A stretch of DNA of 64,000 bases from Methanobacteriaceae archaeon (GTDB taxonomy: Archaea; Methanobacteriota; Methanobacteria; Methanobacteriales; Methanobacteriaceae). The stretch covers positions 434,001-498,000 of the forward strand of contig JAQXTL010000004.1 of the NCBI GenBank assembly GCA_029219465.1, written 5' to 3'. Both the position numbers and the translations under genes were made by a program. Shown in pieces: positions 28,583 through 38,942 of this stretch (position 1 is its first letter; every line of letters begins with the position of its first letter). The notes below the pieces were generated by a model, which saw only the letters and a list, made by a program, of their open reading frames with translations, was not told the DNA's origin and made no database searches.

Positions 28583-28659
28583 TTAATAAACTTACTTTTA
28601 GTAACTAAATGTTAATTTAATGTTTAATAGTATATAAATTTAGTCATTAATAAGTACTT

Positions 28660-28745
28660 AACCATCATATGGTTCCAAGGAAATCTTTGTAACAAACCAA
28701 TTTATGTTTACTAGATAATTTTATCTAGTTTTAACTTCTTTTTTT
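28660..28745 (+). ncRNA. Candidate small RNA between get3 and nadE
   Basis: In the 291-bp gap between divergent genes, a TATA box (28629-28641) on the plus strand predicts transcription start near 28660. Just there a hairpin AACCAT-CAT-ATGGTT (28660-28674) begins, and about 35 nt later a second, ACTAGATAA/TTATCTAGT (28710-28729), is followed by T4 and T7 runs. No open frame of note is present. This gives a putative transcript of 70-85 nt with its own promoter and terminator. The signals are seen directly; transcription is inferred. The nadE promoter (TATA near 28824) is separate. Confidence 0.35.
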
Positions 28746-28861
28746 AAAATTATTTTTCACCAACCATTTTCATAAAAATTGAAAGTACCATTTCAAATGA
28801 AATCGCCTTAAAATAATAATATAATATATAAATTAATAGTCACATATTATTTAATGTATAA

Positions 28862-29671
28862 ATGATAAAAGTTGGTGAGAACATTAGTGAGATTCCAGAA
28901 CTAAACTTCGAAAAAACAAAAAACGACATTGTTGACTTCATTAAAACCAAAGTATCCGAATCTAAAACAGACGGAATCATAATTGGTTTGAGTGGAGGAA
29001 TTGATTCAACCCTTTCAGCATACCTTGCATGTGAAGCTGTTGGAAAAGAAAATGTTTATGGAGTAAGTTTGCCATCTACTACAACACCAACAGAAGATAA
29101 AATTCATGCTATCGAAATAGCTCAAAAATTAGGAATTAATCATAAGGAAATTGGTATTGACAGCATTTTAAATGAGTATATATCTGCAACTCAAATAAAC
29201 GATGATGATTTAGCTATTGGAAACTTAAAAGCTAGAATCAGAATGTCAATTATCTATCATTATGCTAATCATAAAAATTACTTAGTTTGCGGAACCGGAA
29301 ACAAAAGTGAAATTTTAATTGGTTATTTCACAAAGCATGGAGACGGTGCATGTGATATTGAACCGATTGGAGACTTATACAAAACTGACGTGTTTAAATT
29401 AAGTAAGTTTCTTGAAATCCCTCATGAGATTATTGAAAAACCACCTCGTGCAGGATTATGGAACGATCAGACTGATGAAAAAGAAATTGGTATGAGTTAT
29501 GATTTACTTGACCAAATTCTTTATTTATACACTCAAAAAGATATGAAAAATACTGAAATAGCTGAAAAATTAAGCATTCCAGTAGATGACGTTGATATGA
29601 TTATTAATAAAAAAATTAGGAGCGAACACAAAAGTAAAGTTCCTCAAAGCCCTAAAAAAACAATATTATAA
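28862..29671 (+). CDS. nadE: NAD+ synthase (ammonia-dependent)
   Basis: Last step of NAD synthesis: ATP-dependent amidation of nicotinic acid adenine dinucleotide. The 269 residues match the NadE domain alone, without a glutaminase domain, so free ammonia is the expected nitrogen donor. The PP-loop motif SGGIDS is at residues 44-49; other conserved stretches are GTGNKSE and KTDVFKL. The leader is short: a TATA box at about 28824-28833 lies close to the start. leuS begins 11 bp downstream and is probably co-transcribed. Confidence 0.95.
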   Translation: MIKVGENISEIPELNFEKTKNDIVDFIKTKVSESKTDGIIIGLSGGIDSTLSAYLACEAVGKENVYGVSLPSTTTPTEDKIHAIEIAQKLGINHKEIGIDSILNEYISATQINDDDLAIGNLKARIRMSIIYHYANHKNYLVCGTGNKSEILIGYFTKHGDGACDIEPIGDLYKTDVFKLSKFLEIPHEIIEKPPRAGLWNDQTDEKEIGMSYDLLDQILYLYTQKDMKNTEIAEKLSIPVDDVDMIINKKIRSEHKSKVPQSPKKTIL

Positions 29672-29681
29672 TGGTGATTTA

Positions 29682-32537
29682 GTGAGCGAAAATATTGAAA
29701 AGAAATGGCAGAAAAAATGGGCAGATGCAAAAATATTTGAATCAAACCCAGATGAAAGAGAAAAATTATACCTTACCGTTGCTTTTCCATACCCAAGTGG
29801 AGCAATGCATATAGGACACGGACGTACTTACACAGTACCTGATGTTTATGCAAGATTTAAAAGAATGGAAGGATATAATGTATTATTCCCAATGGCATGG
29901 CACGTAACCGGTGCTCCAGTTATTGGAATCGCAGACAGGATTAGAAGAAAAGACCCATGGACCCTTGATTTATACCACAGAGTTCACGGAGTTCCTAAAG
30001 AAAAATTACCAGAATTAGAAGACCCAGAATACATCGTAAAATACTTCTCAACTGAATATCACGAAGTAATGGAAGAAATGGGTTATTCAATCGACTGGAG
30101 AAGAGAATTCAGAACTACTGACCCAACCTACAGAAAATTCATCGAATGGCAAATTACCCAATTACATGAAAAAGGATTAGTTGAAAGAGGAGAACACCCT
30201 GTTAAATACTGTCCTAACTGTGACAACCCTGTAGGAGACCACGATTTACTTGAAGGTGAAGGAGTCGGAGTTAACGAATTAACTTTACTTAAATTCCCAA
30301 TTGGAGACAAAATCCTTGTAACTGCAACCTTAAGACCTGAAACCATCGTTGGAGCAACAAACATCTGGTTAAATCCTGATGTTGAATACGTTTTAGTTAA
30401 CGCTAACGGTGAAAACTGGGTTGTTACCAAAGAAGCTCACTACAATTTGCAAAATCAAATTAAAAACTTAGAAATCATATCTGAAATTGATCCTAACGAT
30501 TTAATTGGAAAAATGGCAACAAATCCATTTACCGGTGCTGAATTGCCAGTTTTCCCAGCTAGTTTTGTAAGTGCATCATACGGAAGTGGAGTAGTATTTT
30601 CCGAACCTGCAGATGCACCAGCAGATTACATTGCTCTTCAAGACTTAAAAAACAATTCCGAATTAATAGCTAAATACAACTTAGAAGGAATTATTGAAAA
30701 TGTAAATCCTATTCCTGTATGTACTCTTAAAGGATATGGAGAAATTCCAGCTGCAGACATTATTGAAAGACTTGGAATTACCGATCAAAACGATGAAAAA
30801 TTACATGAAGCTACAAATGAGTTATACAAAGCTCAACACAGTAAAGGTAAAATCATCGATTCCATTCCTGACTTTGGAGGCATGAAAGTTCGTTTCGCAC
30901 GTGAAGAGTTAAAAGAAAAATTAATCAACGACAATATGGCTACAATCATGTACGACTTTGCTGAAAGACCAGTAGTCTGCAGATGTGGTAACAACTGTGT
31001 TGTTAAAATCATGGACGACCAATGGTTCATGAAATACGGAAACGAAGAATGGACTGAAAAAACCTTAAAAGTTCTTGATGGCGAAACCGTTATTCCAAAA
31101 GAAATTAAAAACAATTTCGAATATTATCTCAACTGGTTAGACGATTGGGCATGTTCTAGAAAAGTAGGACTTGGAACAAAACTTCCATGGGACAACCAAT
31201 GGTTAATTGAACCTTTAAGTGACTCTACAATTTACATGTCTTACTACACAATTGCTAAATACTTAAGAGACATGGATCCTGATGATTTAAACCTTGCTTT
31301 CTTTGATAAAGTTCTCTTAAACAAAGATTCAGGAGAAATCACCGTACCAAGTGAAAAAGTACAGGAAATTCAAGATGAATTCAACTACTGGTACCCACTT
31401 GACTGGAGATTATCTGCAAAAGACCTTGTTGGTAACCACTTAAGTTTCTTAATGTTCCACCACAGTGCTATTTATCCTGAAGAAAAATGGCCAAGAGGAA
31501 CTGTAGTATTCGGTATGGGTCTTTTAGAAGGAAACAAAATGTCTTCCTCAAAAGGAAACGTAGTTTTACTTAAAGATGCAATCCGTGATTACAGTGCTGA
31601 TGTTGTAAGACTCTTCTTAATGGCTTCTGCAGAACCATGGCAAGATTTCGATTGGAGAGAAAAAGAAGTTCTTGGAACCAAAAGAAGACTTGAATGGTTT
31701 AGAGAATTTGCAGCAAAAGTTGAAGAAGTAAAAGGTTCACCTTTAGACTTAAGCAACATTGAAGAAGTTGAATTAACAAGAACCATTGATTTATGGATGA
31801 TTAGTCAACTTAATCAACACATTAAAAATGCAACTGAAGCATTAGAAATCTTCCAAACCAGACAAGCACTTCAAGATTCATTATTCTTACTTAAAAAAGA
31901 TGTAGATCACTACTTATACAGAGTAAAACACATCATTGACAAACAAGACCCTGGAGTAATCTATGTATTATCCACTGTTCTTGAAGCTTGGATTAGACTT
32001 CTTGCACCATTTACTCCTCACACCTGTGAAGAATTATGGTCCACATACGGAGGAGTTGGATTTGCAAGTGAAGCAAGCTGGCCTGAATATGATGATGAGC
32101 TCGTAAGTGCTGAGATTGAAAAATCAGAAGATTTAGTAGAAAACATCATTAAAGATATTGCACACATCAAACAGATGGTTGGAGAAGATGTAGAAAAAGT
32201 CCACATTTACCTTGCACCAGAATGGAAATGGGAGTTATACAAAATAGCTGATGAAGTTGGAAAACCAGATATTGGACAAATCATGGGAAGAGCTATTGGC
32301 GCTAAACTCCACGACGATAAAAAAGAAATCGCAATGGTAGCTAAAAAAATAGGTAAAGAAATAACCAAGACAAGATACATCGGTAAAATCAATGAAGAAG
32401 AAATTTTATCTGATGCACTTGAATACATCAAAGAAGAATGTGGAAACGAAGTAATTATCCACGTAGATGATTCCTACGACCCACAAAACAAGGCTAAAAA
32501 CGCTATGCCTTACAAACCTGCAATATTTATGGAATAA
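29682..32537 (+). CDS. leuS: Leucine-tRNA ligase
   Basis: Class Ia synthetase that charges tRNA-Leu. 951 residues, the archaeal/eukaryotic type. HIGH motif [12 protein letters not shown] at about 36-47; the CP1 editing domain with [14 protein letters not shown]; a CxxC...CxC zinc-like segment ([19 protein letters not shown]); KMSSS at 619-623. It starts at GTG 29682, chosen because a perfect GGTGAT ribosome site precedes it and no ATG is available at this position. It follows nadE by 10 bp and ends in a hairpin terminator. Confidence 0.96.
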   Translation: MSENIEKKWQKKWADAKIFESNPDEREKLYLTVAFPYPSGAMHIGHGRTYTVPDVYARFKRMEGYNVLFPMAWHVTGAPVIGIADRIRRKDPWTLDLYHRVHGVPKEKLPELEDPEYIVKYFSTEYHEVMEEMGYSIDWRREFRTTDPTYRKFIEWQITQLHEKGLVERGEHPVKYCPNCDNPVGDHDLLEGEGVGVNELTLLKFPIGDKILVTATLRPETIVGATNIWLNPDVEYVLVNANGENWVVTKEAHYNLQNQIKNLEIISEIDPNDLIGKMATNPFTGAELPVFPASFVSASYGSGVVFSEPADAPADYIALQDLKNNSELIAKYNLEGIIENVNPIPVCTLKGYGEIPAADIIERLGITDQNDEKLHEATNELYKAQHSKGKIIDSIPDFGGMKVRFAREELKEKLINDNMATIMYDFAERPVVCRCGNNCVVKIMDDQWFMKYGNEEWTEKTLKVLDGETVIPKEIKNNFEYYLNWLDDWACSRKVGLGTKLPWDNQWLIEPLSDSTIYMSYYTIAKYLRDMDPDDLNLAFFDKVLLNKDSGEITVPSEKVQEIQDEFNYWYPLDWRLSAKDLVGNHLSFLMFHHSAIYPEEKWPRGTVVFGMGLLEGNKMSSSKGNVVLLKDAIRDYSADVVRLFLMASAEPWQDFDWREKEVLGTKRRLEWFREFAAKVEEVKGSPLDLSNIEEVELTRTIDLWMISQLNQHIKNATEALEIFQTRQALQDSLFLLKKDVDHYLYRVKHIIDKQDPGVIYVLSTVLEAWIRLLAPFTPHTCEELWSTYGGVGFASEASWPEYDDELVSAEIEKSEDLVENIIKDIAHIKQMVGEDVEKVHIYLAPEWKWELYKIADEVGKPDIGQIMGRAIGAKLHDDKKEIAMVAKKIGKEITKTRYIGKINEEEILSDALEYIKEECGNEVIIHVDDSYDPQNKAKNAMPYKPAIFME

Positions 32538-32567
32538 TTTAATTATTCCTACTTTTTCTTTTTTTAA
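32531..32567 (+). terminator. Terminator of leuS, stem includes the stop codon
   Basis: GGAATAAT-TTA-ATTATTCC (32531-32549) is a perfect 8-bp stem that contains the leuS stop codon TAA. It is followed by TAC, T5, C and T8. Confidence 0.7.
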
Positions 32568-32697
32568 TGTAGATACCCTACATGATTTATTAAAAAATAA
32601 TACTAAACTTAAATTTAATGAAAAAAGCTATTGATAAAAATAAGACTAATTTTAAAAAAAGTAAAATAATTATAGCCAAAATTAATTAAAAGTGTAG

Positions 32698-33429
32698 CTA
32701 TAATTTTCTTGCAAATACCATGTATCCGCTGTGACCAACCATACGTGTTTTTGGTCTTACACCTTGAGGTCTGACTTCAAGACCCCTTTCTAAAATTTCA
32801 ATAATTTCAATATCGTAAAATCCTACTTTTTTAGCGATACGATAGGAAATTTCAGCTTGGTCAATATAAGGTGCATAAACAGCCAACCATCCTCCGACAT
32901 TTAAAGAGTCCATAACATCTTCAAATATTTCAAAAGGCTTTGGCAAATCTAAAAAGACCAAATCGATTTTATCTTCATCGATTCCGTCCTTAATGTTTTT
33001 GTTTTTAACATGAATATTAGTAATTCCAAATCTTTCAATGTTTTTTTGAGCAACCTGTGCAAAGTCTTCTCTGATTTCGTAGGTAAATACATCACCATCA
33101 GGACCAACAACATTTCCAAAGTTAAGAGCAATAGCTCCAGCACCAGTACCTGCGTCAATTACACGTGATCCAGATCCTAGTCCAGTATGAGCTAATACTA
33201 ACCCAATATCTTTTTTAAGAAGAATAGAACATCTTCTATCCATTATATCTATAAAGTCATTGATATTAGGTTTCATAATTTTAAATGTGTGGTCTAAATG
33301 ACTTTTAACCTCTTCACCAATTTCTGCACTGTCCAATACTTCTGCAGAAACAATTCCCAAATCGCTTTGGAAATCTTCTCCAGGTTTTAAGACGTATTTT
33401 TTACCACGTTCATCTAAAATCATCTTCAT
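32698..33429 (-). CDS. trmI: tRNA (adenine(57/58)-N1)-methyltransferase
   Basis: SAM-dependent methyltransferase forming m1A at positions 57/58 of the T-loop. The 243 residues consist of a small N-terminal beta domain (about 1-65) and a Rossmann methyltransferase domain with motif I VIDAGTGAGAIAL, an acidic motif II (YEIREDF) and motif IV DLVFLDLPKPFE. The C-terminal EVRPQGVRPKTRMVGHSGYMVFAR is typical of TrmI/Trm61. The ATG shares one base with the htpX stop (TAATG), so the two genes are coupled. Confidence 0.93.
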   Translation of the reverse strand: MKMILDERGKKYVLKPGEDFQSDLGIVSAEVLDSAEIGEEVKSHLDHTFKIMKPNINDFIDIMDRRCSILLKKDIGLVLAHTGLGSGSRVIDAGTGAGAIALNFGNVVGPDGDVFTYEIREDFAQVAQKNIERFGITNIHVKNKNIKDGIDEDKIDLVFLDLPKPFEIFEDVMDSLNVGGWLAVYAPYIDQAEISYRIAKKVGFYDIEIIEILERGLEVRPQGVRPKTRMVGHSGYMVFARKL

Positions 33430-34385
33430 TATTGTAACTCCGCTAATTTCTTAACTCTTTTTAATGAATCTGGGTGAGTAGATAACAATTCCATAATACC
33501 GTTTTTCTTTGAGATTGTGATTTCTGAGTTTGCAAGTCTTCTTAACTCTTCATCAGATATTTTTCCATCACCGTCAAAGTCAAGTTGTTGGAAATCATGA
33601 ATATCATTAGCTGCATTACCAATATCATTTACAAAGAATGCTCTTCCTGAATTTACATCATCAATTGTTTCTTTACTGCAGTTTGAAGCACCGTAGGATA
33701 ATTTATAAAGTGCAGATGCTAATGCTGCAGGACGGTTTCCAAATTCAACACTAGCTGCATCAGCATAGTATTCACGAGTTCTTGAGATGAATAAAACTAA
33801 CAATTGACCTAATATGTAGAATACATAACCAAGAATACCGATTATGATTGCTGCACCATTATCATTGTCTCTTGAAAACATAAAAGATAGTGCAATGTAG
33901 TAACAAATCATTGGAATAACACTAACAGCAGCAGTAACAATCATATCATTGTGTTTGATATGACCCATTTCGTGACCAAGAACTGCTTTTAACTCATCTC
34001 TGTCAAGTAATCCTAAGATAGGGCGGGTAATTGCGATGTGTCCGCTTCTGCTTGATCTACCATATGCAAATGCATTTGGAATTGCAATTTCAGATAAACC
34101 TACTTCAGGTTTTGGAATTCCAGCTTCAGCAGCTAATTCTTGAACCATTTGATGAATGTGAGGTGCTTCAGCTTCAGACAGTGGTCTTACATGCATTGAA
34201 CGTTTTACTAAACTTGGTCCAAACCAGTATTGTAAGAATACAATAATTAAGCTCACTCCACAGTATAATTTCCAACTAGCTATGCCCAAATATAATCCTA
34301 CGAGCATAATAAGGAAATATACAATGGAAAACATTACAACAAATGTAAGAATCATTCTTAACTTAAGTTTCCATGTATTTTTCAT
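33429..34385 (-). CDS. htpX: HtpX-type zinc metalloprotease with an EF-hand-like insert
   Basis: M48-family membrane protease for quality control of membrane proteins. 318 residues: two N-terminal helices (about 11-55), the zinc motif HEMGH (138-142), two further helices (about 150-200), and the third zinc ligand Glu205 in SRTREYYADA. Unusually, between the protease core and the usual STHPDSLKR end there is an insert with the loop DFDGDGKISDEE (269-280), a canonical EF-hand calcium loop followed by a helix (LRRLANSE). The start is ATG with an AGGTG site. It heads a two-gene unit with trmI. Confidence 0.92.
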   Translation of the reverse strand: MKNTWKLKLRMILTFVVMFSIVYFLIMLVGLYLGIASWKLYCGVSLIIVFLQYWFGPSLVKRSMHVRPLSEAEAPHIHQMVQELAAEAGIPKPEVGLSEIAIPNAFAYGRSSRSGHIAITRPILGLLDRDELKAVLGHEMGHIKHNDMIVTAAVSVIPMICYYIALSFMFSRDNDNGAAIIIGILGYVFYILGQLLVLFISRTREYYADAASVEFGNRPAALASALYKLSYGASNCSKETIDDVNSGRAFFVNDIGNAANDIHDFQQLDFDGDGKISDEELRRLANSEITISKKNGIMELLSTHPDSLKRVKKLAELQ

Positions 34386-34523
34386 ATTAACACCTTAAAT
34401 TATTTATAAACATATGTTTCAAAACTACTTTAAATATTATATTTAATTTAATATAAACGTTAAGCACAAAATAATTTAATTACAAAATACATAAACATTA
34501 ACTATATAGAAAATGGTGATTAA

Positions 34524-35471
34524 ATGAGCGGACCATGGGTAGAAAAATATAGACCACAAAAATTAGAAGACATCGTAGGACAAAAACAAATCGTTACAAG
34601 ATTACAAAAATATGTTGGGGAAACCAGCATGCCTAACTTAATGTTTACAGGTCCTGCAGGTGTCGGTAAAACAACCACAGCCTTAGCACTTGTTAAAACA
34701 ATATTAGGAGACTACTGGAGAAACAATTTCTTAGAATTAAATGCATCAGATGCAAGAGGAATTGACACAGTAAGAAATGACATTAAAGATTTCTGTAGAT
34801 TAAAACCGGTAGGTGCTCCATTTAGAATAGTCTTTTTAGACGAAGTAGACAACATGACAAAAGACGCTCAACACGCTCTTCGTCGTGAAATGGAAATGTA
34901 TACTAAAACCGCTTCATTTATACTTTCATGTAATTACTCATCAAAAATTATTGACCCTATTCAATCAAGATGTGCAATATTCAGATTCGGTCCAATCAAC
35001 GGAGAAGAAATTAAAGAACGTTTGCACTTTATCTGTGAATCTGAAGGATTCGAAGCAGATGAAAAAGGTATTGAATCAATTGTTTACTTTGCAGAAGGAG
35101 ATATGAGAAAAGCAGTAAACGTTTTACAGGCTGCAACTGCAGAAGGAGAAAGCATTACTGAAGAGTCAGTTTACGAAGTTGTATCAAAAGCTAAACCTCA
35201 AGACATTGCAAACATGATAAATAAAGCATTAATGGGCGATTTTATGGGTGCACGTAACCTCTTAAGAGAAACCATGGTGCTTCAGGGAACCAGTGGAGAA
35301 GATATGGTTACTCAAATTTATCAGGACGTATCAAGAAGAGTTCTTGACGGTAAAATGGATGCAAGTATCTACATGGATTTAATTGAAGCTATTGCTGAAT
35401 GTGATTTCAGAATTAGAGAAGGAGCAAATCCAAGAATACAACTTGAAGCTTTATTAACTCAATTCTTATAA
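34524..35471 (+). CDS. rfcS: Replication factor C small subunit
   Basis: AAA+ ATPase of the clamp loader that opens PCNA. 315 residues, normal for archaeal RFC-S, with no intein. Walker [11 protein letters not shown], Walker [10 protein letters not shown], the arginine-finger SRC box (IQSRCAIF), and the C-terminal oligomerisation helices. ATG with a GGTGATTAA ribosome site. rfcL follows after 9 bp, a common archaeal order. The 138-bp divergent region upstream serves htpX as well. Confidence 0.97.
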   Translation: MSGPWVEKYRPQKLEDIVGQKQIVTRLQKYVGETSMPNLMFTGPAGVGKTTTALALVKTILGDYWRNNFLELNASDARGIDTVRNDIKDFCRLKPVGAPFRIVFLDEVDNMTKDAQHALRREMEMYTKTASFILSCNYSSKIIDPIQSRCAIFRFGPINGEEIKERLHFICESEGFEADEKGIESIVYFAEGDMRKAVNVLQAATAEGESITEESVYEVVSKAKPQDIANMINKALMGDFMGARNLLRETMVLQGTSGEDMVTQIYQDVSRRVLDGKMDASIYMDLIEAIAECDFRIREGANPRIQLEALLTQFL

Positions 35472-35480
35472 GGTATAGAA

Positions 35481-37043
35481 ATGTTATGGACTGATAAATA
35501 CCGACCACAGGAATTAAGCGCAGTGGTAGGTAACACCAAAGAAATCAAAATAATCAAAGATTGGGTTAGCGCTTGGAAATCAAATGACCCTCAAATACCA
35601 CTACTTCTAGTTGGTCCACCAGGTATTGGAAAAACAACCTTAGCACAAATCATTGCTAAAGAGTTTTCAGAGCATATTGAGCTTAATGCAAGTGATAAAC
35701 GTTCACAGGACGTTATTAAAAGAACAATTGGTGAATCATCATCTTCAAGATCCCTTTTTGGAGATGAATACAAATTAATTATCATTGACGAAGTAGACGG
35801 ACTTCATGGAACTAACGACCGTGGAGGAGTTAGAGCTATCGGAGAGATAATTAAAAATTCAAAACATCCAATGATTTTAATAGCTAATGATTTCTACTCA
35901 AAAAGATTACAAAGCATTAAACCAAAATGTCAAGTAATTAAAATGAAAAAATCCAGATGGAATTCCATTGCTAAGCTTTTACGTGAAATAGCTCAAAAAG
36001 AAGGAGTAGATGCAAATCCAAAAGCACTAAAAGAAATTGCTGTTAAATCTCAAGGGGACGTTAGATCTGCTATTAATACTCTTCAGGCACTTTCAAGTAA
36101 AGATGAACCTCTAAACATGGAAGAAATAGCAAATATAAAAACAAAGGACACACGTTCTGATATTTTCAATGCTATAACTGGAGTACTTAAAAGTAAAACC
36201 CCAGCACATGTTAAGGAAGCTCTTTGGATTGAAGAAGACCCTACATTAGTCATGGAATACATTGCAGAAAATATTCCTCGCGAATATAAGAAAAAAGATG
36301 AAATCAAAAAAGCTTATGATTACATCTCAAAAGCAGATGTATTCTTTGGAAGAACCCAGAGAAGCAGAAACTATGGTTACTGGAAATATGCAACTGACTT
36401 TATGGGAATCGGAGTAAGTAACTCAAAACACGAAACCTATAAAAAGTTTACAAAAATCCAAACTCCAACTACATTTTCATTAATGAGTCGTAACAGAGCA
36501 AAAAGAAACCTAAGAGATGAAATTGCTAAAGATATAGGTAAAAAATTACACATATCCCGTGCAGTAGCTATTTCAATGTTCCCATATCTTGAAATAATGT
36601 ATAAAAATGATGAATTAGCTTGGGAACTTTCAGAGTTTTTTGGATTTGAAGACGATGATACTAAAATCAAAAGATTCAGATCAAGAAAAATTCCTAAAAA
36701 AGTAGTTACTAAAATGGAGAAACGAAAAGCTCAAATGATAGTTGAAGAACGTGACAAACGTGTTGAAGAGCTTGAAAATCAGATGATGAATATTGTAGGA
36801 AGAATTGAATCTTCACATGATAATGATTCTTTAGACTTCTCTGAAGAAGAAGCTGTTTTAGAACCAGAAGTTGAAACGGTAGAAGAAGAAATTACTCTAG
36901 AAGAACCTAAAACAGAAACTATTGAAGAAGAAGTTTTAAAACCAGAAGTTGAAGAGAAAAAACCTAAAAAAGAAAGAAAGAGAAAACCTAAAAAAGAAGA
37001 AAAAAAGAAAACTGACAAACAAGTTTCATTGCTCAGTTTCTAA
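35481..37043 (+). CDS. rfcL: Replication factor C large subunit
   Basis: Large clamp-loader subunit, 520 residues. AAA+ core with Walker [11 protein letters not shown] and Walker [11 protein letters not shown], no SRC box as expected for the large subunit, a collar domain, and a long acidic then lysine-rich tail (from about residue 445). The last residues KQVSLLSF fit a PIP box (Q, L and F spaced as QxxLxxF) for PCNA binding. The final 18 bp, coding SLLSF and the stop, overlap the 3' end of the convergent rhuM gene. Confidence 0.96.
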   Translation: MLWTDKYRPQELSAVVGNTKEIKIIKDWVSAWKSNDPQIPLLLVGPPGIGKTTLAQIIAKEFSEHIELNASDKRSQDVIKRTIGESSSSRSLFGDEYKLIIIDEVDGLHGTNDRGGVRAIGEIIKNSKHPMILIANDFYSKRLQSIKPKCQVIKMKKSRWNSIAKLLREIAQKEGVDANPKALKEIAVKSQGDVRSAINTLQALSSKDEPLNMEEIANIKTKDTRSDIFNAITGVLKSKTPAHVKEALWIEEDPTLVMEYIAENIPREYKKKDEIKKAYDYISKADVFFGRTQRSRNYGYWKYATDFMGIGVSNSKHETYKKFTKIQTPTTFSLMSRNRAKRNLRDEIAKDIGKKLHISRAVAISMFPYLEIMYKNDELAWELSEFFGFEDDDTKIKRFRSRKIPKKVVTKMEKRKAQMIVEERDKRVEELENQMMNIVGRIESSHDNDSLDFSEEEAVLEPEVETVEEEITLEEPKTETIEEEVLKPEVEEKKPKKERKRKPKKEEKKKTDKQVSLLSF

Positions 37044-38084
37044 TTTACTAATTAAATTTTTTGTTTCTTCATCAAATTTGTTAAAATCTGATTTGAAAAA
37101 TTTATCTTGAATCGGTTTGAATTTTTCATATTCTAATTTAACAAATTCATCAACTTCTTCTCTTGAAATACTTCCCTTACCTTCCAAAACATGATATTCA
37201 TAAAATTCTAAAAATTTATCTAATTTTTCAGCCCAACTTTTCATGCTTATAGGAATTTTTCTTTCAGCCCTATCTTCTGCATAATCCAAATACATACTAA
37301 CAACACGATTAAGAGTTTTTAATTCATCATGTGTTAGATAATTTTTAGCAACTTTCACATCACTTAAAAAAATTTTTCCATCTGGAGATTTTCTCCAACT
37401 TGTTAGACCCACATGTTCTTTAGTAGAATCTGCCCTTTCACGAATCAATTCAGGTGCAGTTAAGCCATAAACAGCAAAATGAAGCTTATTTTGAACTTTA
37501 GCATAAAAATCACGAGTTATTTCTGCATTTTTATTATAATCATATGAAGTAGCAAATAGATCTGTGACTTTTTCATAAACTTTTCTTTCAGACGACCTAA
37601 TATCCCTAATCTCTTCAAGTAACTCTTCAAAATACACATCAGTAAATCTTCCACCATTTACCAATACTTCCTTATTGAGGACATAACCTTTCCTCATATA
37701 TTGCTTTAAAACGCCTCTAGACCATTTACGAAACTTTGTTGCTTCTTTAGAGTTTATCCTGTATCCAATTGATATAATGGCATCAAGATTATACCATATT
37801 TGAGGCCTACCCCTTGTATTAGATTTTTGTAAGAATTCCTTACTAAATTCTAAATCATCTTTAAATAACTCTTTAGATGATATAGATACTTCATTTTCTT
37901 CAAGCTCACCTTCAAACACTATATTAGAAAAATGCATAGACATATTTGAGCCAGTAGTTCCAAAAATCTCTGAAACAACCTTTCTACTAGCCCACAACAT
38001 ATCATCACCAATTATAAATTTGCCTTCAACTGCACCCTCATCACTTTGGTATAATAATGTTTCAACAAGTTCCTACTTAACCAT
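37026..38084 (-). pseudogene. RhuM family protein, interrupted by an amber codon at position 4
   Basis: The N-terminal part of the RhuM family, first noted in a Salmonella pathogenicity island and often mobile, binds DNA-like targets; its function is unknown. The natural start is ATG 38084 with an AAAGGTG ribosome site, but codon 4 is TAG (38073-38075). After it the frame continues ELVETLLYQSDEGAVEGKF, matching the family, then the conserved EIFGTTGSNMSMHFSNI, YNLDAIISIGYRINSK and FRKWSRGVLKQYM to the stop, about 352 codons in all. ATG 38000 with GGTGATG before it could give a truncated product of 324 residues. No mobile-element ends seen. Confidence 0.8.
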
Positions 38085-38254
38085 CAACACACCTTTATAA
38101 ATTTAATATATACCAAACCATTATTAAATACAGATTTATTTTTATCATATATAAATATAATTAGTTAAAAATCTTTAAAAATTGATTTAACTTGATAAAA
38201 TTGCTTTAAAATAAACATTTAATATAAAGTTAACCATTAAAATAAAAATAAAGA

Positions 38255-38938
38255 TTATTGAGATAATTTTTTTTCAATAAATTCAGCTGCTTTAACAACA
38301 TTTTCTTTATATTGAGGAGCTACATCTTCTAAAAATTCACTAAATGAAGTAGCTAACTCATTTTTATTTTTATTTTCGATTAATTTTTGACCATCCATTT
38401 CTAAAAATGAATTAATCCAGTCTAAAGGAACATTAATTAAAGGATAGACTTCATTAGATTTAATATCACGATTTAAACCTACACCATCAAAAATACCTTC
38501 AAAAATATCATTTACCTGATCATCTAAAATTAAAGGATTAACAATAAAATCTGCATCCCCGTCATAAACAAGTTTTACACCGTATTTACGAGTATAAGGT
38601 TCCATTAACAATTCAATAATGAAATTGTCTTTTGGCATCAATAAAGTTGAATTCGGTTGTATTTCAAGTGCCAAGTGTTTTGATGATTTGGAACAGATTT
38701 TCTGGAATAATGAACTTCTTACAACTTCAATTTCAGGATATTGTTTATTGAAAGTGTCCTGTCTTTTTCTTGAAAACTTGGAAAATCTCAAATTGTTAAT
38801 ATAAAGTTTATCTGGAGTATAAGATACAAAACGACTGTCTACTCCAATTATTTTTAGAAATTTCAATACATCTTTTTTAGAATTTGAAAATTCCTTTTTT
38901 TCTTCATTCAATCCTGAAACATCAAACATTAAATCCAT
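38255..38938 (-). CDS. Conserved protein of unknown function downstream of aroE
   Basis: 227 residues with no family I can name. It has a charged N-terminus, a mixed alpha/beta middle (LALEIQPNSTLLMPKDNFIIELL; VKLVYDGDADFIVNPLILDD) and a helical lysine-rich C-terminus (SQ end). No signal peptide or membrane segment is seen. It starts 4 bp after the aroE stop and is co-transcribed. I recall a similar gene beside aroE, hisS and hisI in Methanothermobacter, which would argue for a conserved role, but I could not check this. The 170-bp gap to rhuM contains only AT-rich sequence. Confidence 0.6.
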   Translation of the reverse strand: MDLMFDVSGLNEEKKEFSNSKKDVLKFLKIIGVDSRFVSYTPDKLYINNLRFSKFSRKRQDTFNKQYPEIEVVRSSLFQKICSKSSKHLALEIQPNSTLLMPKDNFIIELLMEPYTRKYGVKLVYDGDADFIVNPLILDDQVNDIFEGIFDGVGLNRDIKSNEVYPLINVPLDWINSFLEMDGQKLIENKNKNELATSFSEFLEDVAPQYKENVVKAAEFIEKKLSQ

Positions 38939-38942
38939 AATA

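Noticed and set aside
38073-38075. Pyrrolysine readthrough of the RhuM amber codon
   Set aside because: No pyl genes are in the window, the order is not known to use pyrrolysine, and there is no downstream PYLIS-like support.
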